Below, one piece after another: positions 33,591 to 41,473 of a DNA stretch of 64,000 nt (the first letter of the stretch is position 1; each line of letters starts with the position of its first letter). Location of the stretch: contig CAXXRM010000005.1 in NCBI GenBank assembly GCA_963663135.2, positions 1-64,000 of the forward strand, in the 5' to 3' direction. The translations under genes were made by a program, and so were the position numbers. Source of the DNA: Io17-Chloro-G2 sp963663135 (GTDB lineage Bacteria; Chloroflexota; Dehalococcoidia; Lucifugimonadales; UBA3495). The notes beneath the pieces were generated by a model. That model did not search any database. It had not been told where the DNA came from and was given only the letters and a program-made list of their open reading frames with translations.

Positions 33591-34694
33591 TTGTCCTCAT
33601 CCCCATTGATCGACCAGACTATCGCAGAAATCCTGGAATTGGACCCCGAGGCAATGGCCGCCGCCCGGGCCCGGCAGGATACCTTGACCAAGCCCTTGGG
33701 GAGCCTGGGACGGCTGGAGGACTTGTCCGTCCAGCTTGCCGGAATCTTCGGGCAGGCGGCGCCCCAGATTCGCCGCAAGTCCATAATCCTGGCCGCCGGC
33801 GACCACGGCGTGGTTGCGGAGGGGGTTAGCGCCTATCCCCAGGATGTTACGCCCGCCATGGTGATGAACTTCCTGGGCGGGGGCGCCGCCATCAACGTTC
33901 TGGCCCGGCATGCCGGTGCCGAAATCGTGATCCTGGACGCCGGTGTAGCCGCCGACCTGCCGCCCAATCCCATGCTGCGGTCGGTGAAAATCGGCCGGGG
34001 CACCGCTAACATGGCCCAAGGGCCGGCGATGAGCCGTCAACAGGCGGTGCAATGCATCGAAATTGGAATCGAGACTGCGCATGAGCAAATCGCCGAGGGG
34101 GCAGACCTGGTCGCCTGCGGCGACATGGGCATTGGCAACACCACTCCGTCCAGCGCCATCACTTCCGTCATCACCGGAACCGACCCCGCGGTGACCACTG
34201 GCCGGGGCGCCGGGATCGATGACAGCGCTTTGGACCACAAGGTGGACGTCATCAAGCGCTCGATAGAAGTCAACCAACCCGATGCCAGCGACGGATTGGA
34301 CGTGCTGGCCAAGGTGGGCGGGTTCGAAATAGGAGTGCTTGCCGGGGCAATGCTGGGGACCGCGTCCCGACGTCGGCCGGTGGTAGTGGACGGGCTTATT
34401 TCCGGCGCCGCCGCCCTGATTGCCTGGACCATGTCCCCCATGGCCCGTCACTACTTCATCGCCTCCCACCAGTCGGTCGAGCCCGGCCACCAGGTCGGCT
34501 TGGACGCCATGGGCTTACGTCCCCTGTTGGACCTGGGAATGCGCCTTGGGGAGGGCACCGGCGCGGCCTTGGCCATGCATCTGGTGGACGCCGCGGCTCG
34601 CTGCCTGGCCGAAATGGCGACCTTCGCCGAAGCGGGCGTTTCCGAGCGAATCGAAGATCCTCCGGACGGGGATGGGGGAGGAGTCAACCCCTGA
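33591..34694 (+). CDS. cobT: nicotinate-nucleotide-dimethylbenzimidazole phosphoribosyltransferase
   Basis: 367 residues from TTG 33591, behind GGAGC. CobT makes alpha-ribazole phosphate from the lower-ligand base and nicotinate mononucleotide. Motifs: ARARQDTLTKPLGSLGRLED, IILAAGDHGVVAEGVSAYPQ, NFLGGGAAINVLARHAG, GDMGIGNTTPSSAI, DGLISGAAALIAWTMSP and LGEGTGAALAMHLVDAA, whose Glu is the catalytic base. Length and motifs are standard. Its TGA stop overlaps the CTG start of cobS. Confidence 0.95.
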   Translation: MSSSPLIDQTIAEILELDPEAMAAARARQDTLTKPLGSLGRLEDLSVQLAGIFGQAAPQIRRKSIILAAGDHGVVAEGVSAYPQDVTPAMVMNFLGGGAAINVLARHAGAEIVILDAGVAADLPPNPMLRSVKIGRGTANMAQGPAMSRQQAVQCIEIGIETAHEQIAEGADLVACGDMGIGNTTPSSAITSVITGTDPAVTTGRGAGIDDSALDHKVDVIKRSIEVNQPDASDGLDVLAKVGGFEIGVLAGAMLGTASRRRPVVVDGLISGAAALIAWTMSPMARHYFIASHQSVEPGHQVGLDAMGLRPLLDLGMRLGEGTGAALAMHLVDAAARCLAEMATFAEAGVSERIEDPPDGDGGGVNP

Positions 34695-35575
34695 ACTCAT
34701 TCCTGGCATCTCTGGCCTTCCTCACCTGGTTCCCTGCCTGGTTTCCCGGGGCCCGGCTGCGGCAGAAGAGCCAGCGGGATATCAGCAATTCCCGGGCCTG
34801 GTTCCCCCTGGTTGGCCTGCTCATCGGCTTCCTGCTGGTGCTGGTGCAGCTTGGGGCCTCCCAGCTGTTCTCCGGATTCCTGACCGCTGCGGTCTTGCTT
34901 TTCGTGCTAAGCGCCGTCACCCGGGCCTTGCACTTGGACGGCCTGATGGACGTCTGCGACGGTATCTTTGGCGGACACACGCCGGAGCGGCGGCTGGAAA
35001 TCATGAAAGACCCCCACGTGGGCGCCTTCGGTGTGGTGGGTCTGGTTCTCATCCTCTTGTTAAAGTTCGGCGCCCTGGCGTCCCTCAATTCCAACTACTT
35101 CTTCGGCGCGAATTCCGCCCCGGGGTGGTGGAGCTCGGTAGAGGTACGTTACGCCCCCTTGTGGGAGGTGCAGGGACTCCTGTTGAGTCCCGGAATTACA
35201 CTGCTGCTGTTCCCGATGCTATCCCGGTGGTCGATGGTGGTTTCCCTGGGGGCTTTCCCCTACGCCCGGACCCAGGGCTTGGGGTCTCCCTTCCACCAGG
35301 GGGGTATCGGAATTTCCACGGGGGCGGCTGCCCTGATGGCGCTGGCTCTTGCCGTTGTCCTGGGGGGCTTCGGCGGGCTGGTCCTGTTTGTCGGCGTAAC
35401 CGCCCTGGCCTTGGCGATGGGTTGGGCCATGACCCGGTCATTGGGGGGCCTTACCGGCGATTGCTACGGGGCCACCAACGAAGTCTGCGAGGTTGCAGTT
35501 CTGGTTGCCGCCCTGGCCCTGGCCCGCTATGGCTGGCTTGAGACCTTCGGCCGGGCCATCGGACTGGGGTTTTAG
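34691..35575 (+). CDS. cobS: adenosylcobinamide-GDP ribazoletransferase
   Basis: 294 residues. CobS joins alpha-ribazole to adenosylcobinamide-GDP in the membrane, the last step of lower-loop assembly. An internal ATG/CTG further in would lose the conserved N-terminus: family similarity begins FLASLAFLTWFPAWFPGARL and SNSRAWFPLVGLLIG, which is in frame only from 34691. There is no ATG, GTG or TTG between the previous stop and that point. The codon is CTG, overlapping the cobT TGA (CTGA), with a very strong GGGGGAGGAG 8 bases upstream. DGLMDVCDGIFGGHTPERRL is the catalytic metal-binding motif. About seven membrane helices follow. Confidence 0.85.
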   Translation: MNSFLASLAFLTWFPAWFPGARLRQKSQRDISNSRAWFPLVGLLIGFLLVLVQLGASQLFSGFLTAAVLLFVLSAVTRALHLDGLMDVCDGIFGGHTPERRLEIMKDPHVGAFGVVGLVLILLLKFGALASLNSNYFFGANSAPGWWSSVEVRYAPLWEVQGLLLSPGITLLLFPMLSRWSMVVSLGAFPYARTQGLGSPFHQGGIGISTGAAALMALALAVVLGGFGGLVLFVGVTALALAMGWAMTRSLGGLTGDCYGATNEVCEVAVLVAALALARYGWLETFGRAIGLGF

Positions 35576-35644
35576 CTCGTTTAGCTTCGTCTTGGACTAC
35601 TCGAGGAGAACTAATCATTTGGATGCCGGAGTGTACTCCCCCTG

Positions 35645-36598
35645 ATGTGGCCCGGTTATGAAGAACTGGCCGTTCTGGCGGTGGCCGTCGCCCTTGACTT
35701 GACCTTGGGCGAACCCCCCTCCTGGGCCCACCCCACGGTCTGGATGGGCCGGATGACGTCTTTGCTGGAACGCCTGGCCCCGCGGCGGGGGCTGGCCGGT
35801 CTGCTCGCCGGGGCCCTGATGGCCCTGGCCTTGGCCGCCTCCTGGGGGGCCGCGGCCTGGTTCGCCGCCTACGGTTTGAAGTCGTTGCACACTGCCGCCT
35901 ACATACTGGTCGGCGGTTTGTTGCTGAAGTCCACTTTTTCCGTGCGAATGCTGCACCGGGAGGCCGCCAAGGTTAAAACCCTCTTGGACCAGGACGACCT
36001 GCCCGCCGTCCGCCGGCAGATGCCATCCCTGGTCAGCCGGGACCCCACCCGGCTAACCCACGAGCAGGCCGGCGCCGCCGCCGTGGAATCCGTGTCTGAG
36101 AACATGTCCGACGGTTTTATCGGGCCCTGGTTGGCCTTTGCCCTTTTCGGGCTGCCGGGAGCCTTTGCCTACCGGGCCATCAACACGCTTGACAGCATGA
36201 TCGGCTACCACGGGCCCTACGAATACTTGGGGAAGGCGTCGGCCCGCCTCGACGACCTGGTCAACATCCTGCCGGCCCGCCTCACCGGATTTCTCATAGT
36301 CGCTGCCAGCGCGGCGCTTCCGGGCCAAAACCCCGGGACCGCCTGGCGAATCATGCGGCGGGACCGCGGCAACACCGAAAGCCCCAACGCCGGATGGCCC
36401 ATGAGCGCTATGGCGGGAGCCCTGGGAGTCCGGCTGGAAAAGGTCTCCGCTCAAGGGGGATACCGGCTGGGCGACCCGGAGCGCGACCTGCGCCCCGCCG
36501 ACATCACCAGCGCCGTGCAGTCCATGTACCTGGTGGCCGCCCTGGGCCTGATAACCGTATTGGGACTGACCTACCTTAGGACCCTGGTCTTATGGTAG
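35645..36598 (+). CDS. cbiB: adenosylcobinamide-phosphate synthase
   Basis: 317 residues from ATG 35645; CbiB/CobD membrane protein that attaches aminopropanol (or its phosphate) to adenosylcobyric acid. Motifs: DLTLGEPPSWAHPTVWMGRM, VESVSENMSDGFIGPWLAFA, FRAINTLDSMIGY-like AYRAINTLDSMIGYHGPYEY, and RRDRGNTESPNAGWPMSAMA. About five hydrophobic segments. All motifs are intact. It lies 69 bases after cobS. Confidence 0.93.
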   Translation: MWPGYEELAVLAVAVALDLTLGEPPSWAHPTVWMGRMTSLLERLAPRRGLAGLLAGALMALALAASWGAAAWFAAYGLKSLHTAAYILVGGLLLKSTFSVRMLHREAAKVKTLLDQDDLPAVRRQMPSLVSRDPTRLTHEQAGAAAVESVSENMSDGFIGPWLAFALFGLPGAFAYRAINTLDSMIGYHGPYEYLGKASARLDDLVNILPARLTGFLIVAASAALPGQNPGTAWRIMRRDRGNTESPNAGWPMSAMAGALGVRLEKVSAQGGYRLGDPERDLRPADITSAVQSMYLVAALGLITVLGLTYLRTLVLW

Positions 36599-36799
36599 GC
36601 CGCGCCGCGTTGGCCGGTTCACCCGCCGCCCATCCCTGGTTCGGAGATACATCCCTGTATGCCGGGGCCTTTGTGCAGCGAGCAATTCGCAACTTCCACC
36701 CTTCCTGGCGGCCGCGCCTAACCCTTGGGCTCCCCTGGGAAACCCGGCGCACCTCCAACGCCATCACGGGCCAACTGGAACCGCTGGGCCGGTGTACTC

Positions 36800-37957
36800 A
36801 TGCCTGACCCCGACCGCGGCGCGCTGCCTCAACGGCCGGTCCACGGCGGCATAAAGCCTGCGGAACTGCGCGCCCTGGGGTTGGACCCGGAACAGGTCCT
36901 GGATTTTAGCGCCAGCATCAGCCCCATCGGCCCGCCTCCGGGCGTCTGGCAGGCCATGCGGCGCGTGGACCTTTCCACCTACCCCGACCCCCAATGCCAG
37001 GAACTCAAACAAGCGCTGGCGGACCATTTTTCACCGCCCGGCAGCGATTCACCCCATTGCTCCGATTCACGGAGGTTTTTTCCGGAGAACTTCCTGGTGG
37101 GGAACGGCTCCACAGAAATCATCCACTTGCTGGCCAGGGCTTACCTGTCTCCAACTGGCCCAACCGCCAACCGCGGTGCAGTCATTCTGTCCCCCACCTA
37201 CGGTGAATACACCGGAGCGTGCGAAATCCAAGGCGCTCCGGTTGCGTCAGTTCAGGCCGGACCCCCGCCAACGTTCCAGTGGGACCTGGACCAAACCGCC
37301 CGAACTATCGAGTCCTTCCAGCCCACCCTGGTCTTCCTGTGCAACCCCAACAATCCCACGGGCGCGTACTTAACGTTAAACGAGGTCGAATCCCTGGCCG
37401 GGTCTGCCGGCCGGGCCGGGGCGATGCTGGTGCTGGACGAAGCCTACTCGGATTTTGTGGATCGGCCCTGGAACAGCCCGGAGAACACCCAAAGGCTCCT
37501 GTCCCTGGGAAACGTGGTGGTCCTGCGGTCCATGACCAAATCCCACGCCCTGACCAGCCTGCGCATCGGGTACTCCGTCGCCCCTCCGGAGGTCACCGCC
37601 CGCCTGGCCCACTACCAACCGGATTGGAGCGTCAACGGCCTCGCCCAAGCCGCCGCAGAAGCAGCCCTGCAAGACCCGGACTACCTGGACCGCGCCCGGA
37701 CCGAAGTGTCCCTGGCCAAGAACTACCTGATTGACAAGCTGACAACCCTGGAGTTCAACGTACCGCCCTCCGCCGCCAATTTCCTGCTGGTGGAAGTGCC
37801 GGACGCCGCTGCCTGGCGGGAAAGACTGGCCCAATCCGGCCTGTTTGTCCGGGACTGCTCCTCCTTCGGCCTGCCCAACTTCATCCGAATAGGCATCCGC
37901 AACCAGCCAGATTGCCAGCGCCTGATACAAGCTATAACCCGCCTGGTCCAAGCCTGA
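36800..37957 (+). CDS. threonine-phosphate decarboxylase-type / histidinol-phosphate-type aminotransferase
   Basis: 385 residues, class I/II PLP enzyme. The ATG at 36800 is used instead of the longer frame (36725) because similarity starts with HGGIKPAELRALGLDPEQVL and DFSASISPIGPPPGVWQAM, the hallmark N-terminus of CobD/CobC L-threonine-O-3-phosphate decarboxylase. Further motifs: FLCNPNNPTGAYL, VLDEAYSDFVD and the PLP-binding Lys in RSMTKSHALTSLRIGY. It would make the aminopropanol phosphate used by CbiB, its neighbour. The gene is about 200 bases after cbiB with no convincing gene between. CobD and CobC names are both in use for this enzyme, so no symbol is assigned. Confidence 0.85.
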   Translation: MPDPDRGALPQRPVHGGIKPAELRALGLDPEQVLDFSASISPIGPPPGVWQAMRRVDLSTYPDPQCQELKQALADHFSPPGSDSPHCSDSRRFFPENFLVGNGSTEIIHLLARAYLSPTGPTANRGAVILSPTYGEYTGACEIQGAPVASVQAGPPPTFQWDLDQTARTIESFQPTLVFLCNPNNPTGAYLTLNEVESLAGSAGRAGAMLVLDEAYSDFVDRPWNSPENTQRLLSLGNVVVLRSMTKSHALTSLRIGYSVAPPEVTARLAHYQPDWSVNGLAQAAAEAALQDPDYLDRARTEVSLAKNYLIDKLTTLEFNVPPSAANFLLVEVPDAAAWRERLAQSGLFVRDCSSFGLPNFIRIGIRNQPDCQRLIQAITRLVQA

Positions 37958-38342
37958 CCAACGCCCCGTCCCCGTCCCAGACCCCGTCATTCTCGTCGCA
38001 ACGGGAATCCAGAGCCCACTGTCTGCGCCGACACGGTCTGCCAACGGGCGTACGCCAGGCAGAGCCATCCCCCATCCATACCCGCGGACGCAGTAATCCC
38101 CCGGGGCGACAACGCCCCCACTCCCCTAGCCCCGGCCATACTCGTCGCAACGGGAATCCAGAGCCCCCTACCTGCGCCAACACGGTCTCCCACGGGCATA
38201 CACCAGCAGCAACATTCCGCGTTTGGGTAAGCCTGGTTCCTAGCCAAAGAACCTGGATTCCCGTTGCGACGAGTATGACTGGGGGCATCCGGGGACACTC
38301 CACTCAGCCTCCACGCCCTCTGCGCAAATGACTCGCCATAGG
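37958..38342. repeat. R element arms and one full diverged copy
   Basis: Arms at 37985-38016 (CATTCTCGTCGCAACGGGAA), 38138-38168 (same form) and inverted at 38247-38281 (TTCCCGTTGCGACGAGTATG). The last two enclose a core similar to the other R elements, about 145 bp. No gene. Confidence 0.6.
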
Positions 38343-38371
38343 TTGCCGTTCCATCCGCGCCCGGTTAGAAT
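38343..38371 (+). promoter_or_regulatory. candidate promoter of the PPOX-family gene
   Basis: TTGCCG (38343-38348) and TAGAAT (38366-38371) are 17 bases apart, 55 bases before the start codon. Confidence 0.4.
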
Positions 38372-38426
38372 TGAACCCTCTCAACCCCACATTTCATCCG
38401 CGCCTTCGCGGCGCTGGAGGTTCTTC

Positions 38427-38999
38427 ATGGCCACCGAAACCAGTGCGCCCCGCAGCCGGTTTAACGACGAATTCGGCGATGCGGCCCAGGGTCCCGCTAC
38501 CAAGGTAAAAGCCCGCCTCACTCAGTACGTTCAGGATTTCATCGGGATGTCCCCGTTTGCCGTGCTGGCTACCAGCGACGCCGAGGGTCATTGTGACGCC
38601 TCACCCAAGGGCGGCGCTCCCGGCTTTGTCACCATCGTAGATGAACATCACCTGCTGTTCCCCGACGTGGCCGGCAACAAGCTGTTCCAGTCCTACCAGA
38701 ACATCGACGACAACCCCCACGTGGGCTTGGTCTTCATGATTCCCGGCAACAACGACACCGTCCGGGTTAACGGTAAGGCGACCATTATCTCCAAGGACGA
38801 TTTGGCACGCCGGAACGTCGAGGTGTCCCTGCACAACCCCGACGAACGCGCCCATCACCTCCAGGGAGTTCTCATTGAGGTCGAGGAAGCCTATACCCAC
38901 TGTCCCCGGGCCTTCAAATTCTCCAAGTTGTGGGACCCGGAGGAAATCACCGCCAACCTGACCACCCGCACCATGCCCGACAAAGCCAACAACGTCTAG
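38427..38999 (+). CDS. pyridoxamine 5'-phosphate oxidase family FMN-binding protein (MSMEG_1061-like)
   Basis: 190 residues from ATG 38427, with GGAGG 6 bases upstream; the longer frame from 38328 overlaps the promoter. The split-barrel flavin-binding fold is recognised from FIGMSPFAVLATSDAEGHCD, SPKGGAPGFVTIVDEHHLLF and NPHVGLVFMIPGNNDTVRVN, which resemble the MSMEG_1061 subgroup of F420/FMN-binding PPOX-like proteins. The C-terminal HCPRAFKFSKLWDPE is typical of that subgroup. Likely a small flavoprotein reductase or oxidase with unknown substrate. Single-gene unit. Confidence 0.85.
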   Translation: MATETSAPRSRFNDEFGDAAQGPATKVKARLTQYVQDFIGMSPFAVLATSDAEGHCDASPKGGAPGFVTIVDEHHLLFPDVAGNKLFQSYQNIDDNPHVGLVFMIPGNNDTVRVNGKATIISKDDLARRNVEVSLHNPDERAHHLQGVLIEVEEAYTHCPRAFKFSKLWDPEEITANLTTRTMPDKANNV

Positions 39000-39100
39000 G
39001 ATGCCGGGGCCGGCAAACTCTGACTAACCCTGAAATAAGCGCCGCCGCGGCCTAATGTCGCTGAAAACCCCGGGCGAGGTTTACGACATATCTGGAGTGT

Positions 39101-39529
39101 ATGGCATGTTCTAACACCCTTGCTCGCGTCTTGCGCCACCGCGCCGCAAGGGATTTCGCTGGATCGGCATCAATCCACAACGCTTGGAATTGCCAACGGT
39201 GGGGGTGGCCTGGAATGGCTATGGACGTAGGTGTGGTGACTATCCAATACCTCGATCGGCCACAACAACCGGTGTCCGATTTCCTCAATGATCTGCTTAT
39301 TGAATCGCTTTGGGCCCTGGAAGACCCTGAGGAAGAGGATGAAGAGGCGTGGGGAGGCGGCTGGAGTAACAACGGTTTCCTTGAGTTTTCCCGAAGTTAC
39401 TTGGACAGGCGGGTGAAGGAATGGGCGGATAGACGGAACGCCGGTAATGCTGCCAGGGCTGCACTGCTAGCTTGGGTTGCCAACTTACCGTGGAAAGAAA
39501 ACATGATAATGCTGCATCTTGGGGGCTGA
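39101..39529 (+). CDS. hypothetical protein upstream of, and probably co-transcribed with, the AIPR gene
   Basis: 142 residues from ATG 39101 with GGAG upstream. The stop is 3 bases before the AIPR start codon, so the two genes are probably an operon. The central part has an acidic patch (EDPEEEDEEAWGGG) after a hydrophobic DFLNDLLIESLWAL; the C-terminal half is helical (RSYLDRRVKEWADRRNAG). The N-terminal 50 residues look irregular (WNCQRWGWPGMAM), so part of the gene may be lost. No family recognised. Codon use is less GC-biased than in the flanking genes, as is that of its neighbour. Confidence 0.5.
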   Translation: MACSNTLARVLRHRAARDFAGSASIHNAWNCQRWGWPGMAMDVGVVTIQYLDRPQQPVSDFLNDLLIESLWALEDPEEEDEEAWGGGWSNNGFLEFSRSYLDRRVKEWADRRNAGNAARAALLAWVANLPWKENMIMLHLGG

Positions 39530-39531
39530 GT

Positions 39532-41357
39532 ATGTCCACACGAAGACAGAGTTCCCAAGACCGTTACGACCACATCTTGCCGTTCATCGAAGATGTTGCC
39601 AACCAACATTACGGCGGGAATCACGATAAGGGATTCCGGCACTGGGCTTTCTCCTTGATCTTCGTCAGCCACGGTGTCCAAGATACAGACGTCATTGAAT
39701 GTACGGCAATTGATGGCGCGGACGATTTTGAAATCGATGGATGGTTCATACCAGAGGCCGATGACGACCGGGTAGTGCATCTGTTCCAAAGCAAACGCCG
39801 CCAAGCAGGGACAACAATGGGGGCAAGTGACCTGGCCGCTTTCCTAAACGCCCCGTCGCGCATCGCCAATGCCAACGAAGTGGCCGCCAGCCATAACGAA
39901 GAAACCAAAAACCTGCATGACAGATTCCTGAGAATCCTTAGGGAAGACGCCGCTGGTTGCACGGTGAATCTGGTATGGGTAACAAGCGGGACATTGAGCC
40001 CCTCGGCTCGTCGACATGTCGTCGAAAATAGCTCCAAAAACATCACGATTCAGGTGGACGGCGACCCCGTTGAACTGAAGGTGACGCTAGAATGCTGGGA
40101 CCTGCAAGACCTTCATCAAGAACACATCACTCAACAGGAAAGTGATGACGCCACCGCGAAATGCGATGTTGAGTTTCAGTTGCAGCCCGGCGCATACCAC
40201 CAAATACCCTCCAACACCGATTACCGAACTTTGGCGATGACCGTTGCAGCGAAACAAATAATCGACGCTTTCGCCAAGCACCGCTTTAAGATATTCCGCC
40301 GAAACCCCCGCGGCCCTCTGGGCAACAAGGTCAGCGCGCAAATCAAGCAAACCCTGCTAGACCAAACAAATAGACGGCGTTTCCATTTACTCAATAATGG
40401 TATTACAGCTATCTGTGATTCATGGCGCGTAGATGAGGGGGATAAACTCTTCATCCAAAATTTCCAGGTCATCAACGGTTGTCAAACAACAGTGACGTTA
40501 TGGGATGCCCGGGCAGCGGTACAAGATTCATCGGAAGTGTTGGTCACAGTCAAGCTGGCCGAGTGCCCAGAGCATTTCGCCAGTACCATCGCAAAGGCCA
40601 CCAACACCCAATCGTCGCTGAAAGCGGAGGACTTCACGTCTAATGAACCTGTCCAGCTTAGGCTGCAGAAAGAGTTTTCCGCGATGAACCCGGCTTGGTT
40701 CTACGAGGTCAAGCGAGGCGAATGGAGCAAAATGCTGGGTGGGCAGCGAGAGAAGGGGGTGTACCGTGACCCCGAGGGTGGCTACCGTAAGCTAACCAGC
40801 AAAGAAGTGGCCCAGGCCCTGGTAGCTTTTGCCGGTTTTCCAGGGGAGGCGAAAGATAGAATTCGAAATTTTCTCAACAAAGACTCTTTATCATCGATCG
40901 CGCGGGAGGAGGAGTTTAGCTACAACAGATTCTATAACGAAAAACTGTCTGCTAAACAACTGTTGTTGCCTGCGACAATCCAACGAAAGGTCTGGAAGCA
41001 GGTGTCAAAAACACGGCCGAAAACAAGGACTCTGAAGGTTGGTTGGATTACGCCCGGTTTCACCTCATTTGGCTAATTGGTGACATCTTGCGTGAATACT
41101 ACAAAATGGAAGGCCAACACCTACTCCCCGCTCCAAGATCGGAACTCATCGCTGCGCAGATAGATGGATGGTTCACTCCACTTTACGACATTGCGGTAGT
41201 TGCCATCAGAAACACGAGGCAAGAGGCCGAATCCTACCCTGGCCACCGGGAATTCTTCAGAACTCCAGCGAACTATCGTTTGATCGATGCTAGAAGACGT
41301 GGAGCGTTGCAGATGGCCCGTTCTTTCGGCGATCCCACAGAAAATCTGCCAGCGTAG
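39532..41357 (+). pseudogene. AIPR family (abortive infection phage resistance) protein, frameshifted near the C-terminus
   Basis: The main frame runs from ATG 39532 to 41076 (514 residues). The AIPR domain (Pfam AIPR) is recognised by the central NPRGPLGNKVSAQIKQTLLD, RRFHLLNNGITAICDSW, FIQNFQVINGCQTTVTLWD and VKLAECPEHFASTIAKATNT; the N-terminal part (QSKRRQAGTTMGASDLAAFL) has the PD-(D/E)xK-like surroundings. At about 41030-41043 the natural C-terminus continues in another frame: DYARFHLIWLIGDILREYYK then 80 further residues to 41357. The main frame ends after only 12 more residues. AIPR proteins are linked to abortive phage resistance. Either the gene is recently inactivated or the shift is an assembly error. 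Codon use is more AT-rich than in neighbours, which suggests horizontal transfer. Confidence 0.75.
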
Positions 41358-41473
41358 TGGCCACTCAGCGCAGGACTCATACAAGGCTCGTTCGCCTAGC
41401 CCAAAAGCTTGTCCAAGGCAGCAGCGGCAACTACCATCTCAATAAATTCTTTAAGCGGCAGGGAATTTAACAC

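Noticed and set aside
36592..36807. 71-codon frame between cbiB and the aminotransferase gene, its ATG overlapping the cbiB stop
   Set aside because: No similarity to a known protein, Pro/Arg/Ser-rich as expected for an off-frame GC-rich stretch, and no separate ribosome-binding site. Left out as a gene.
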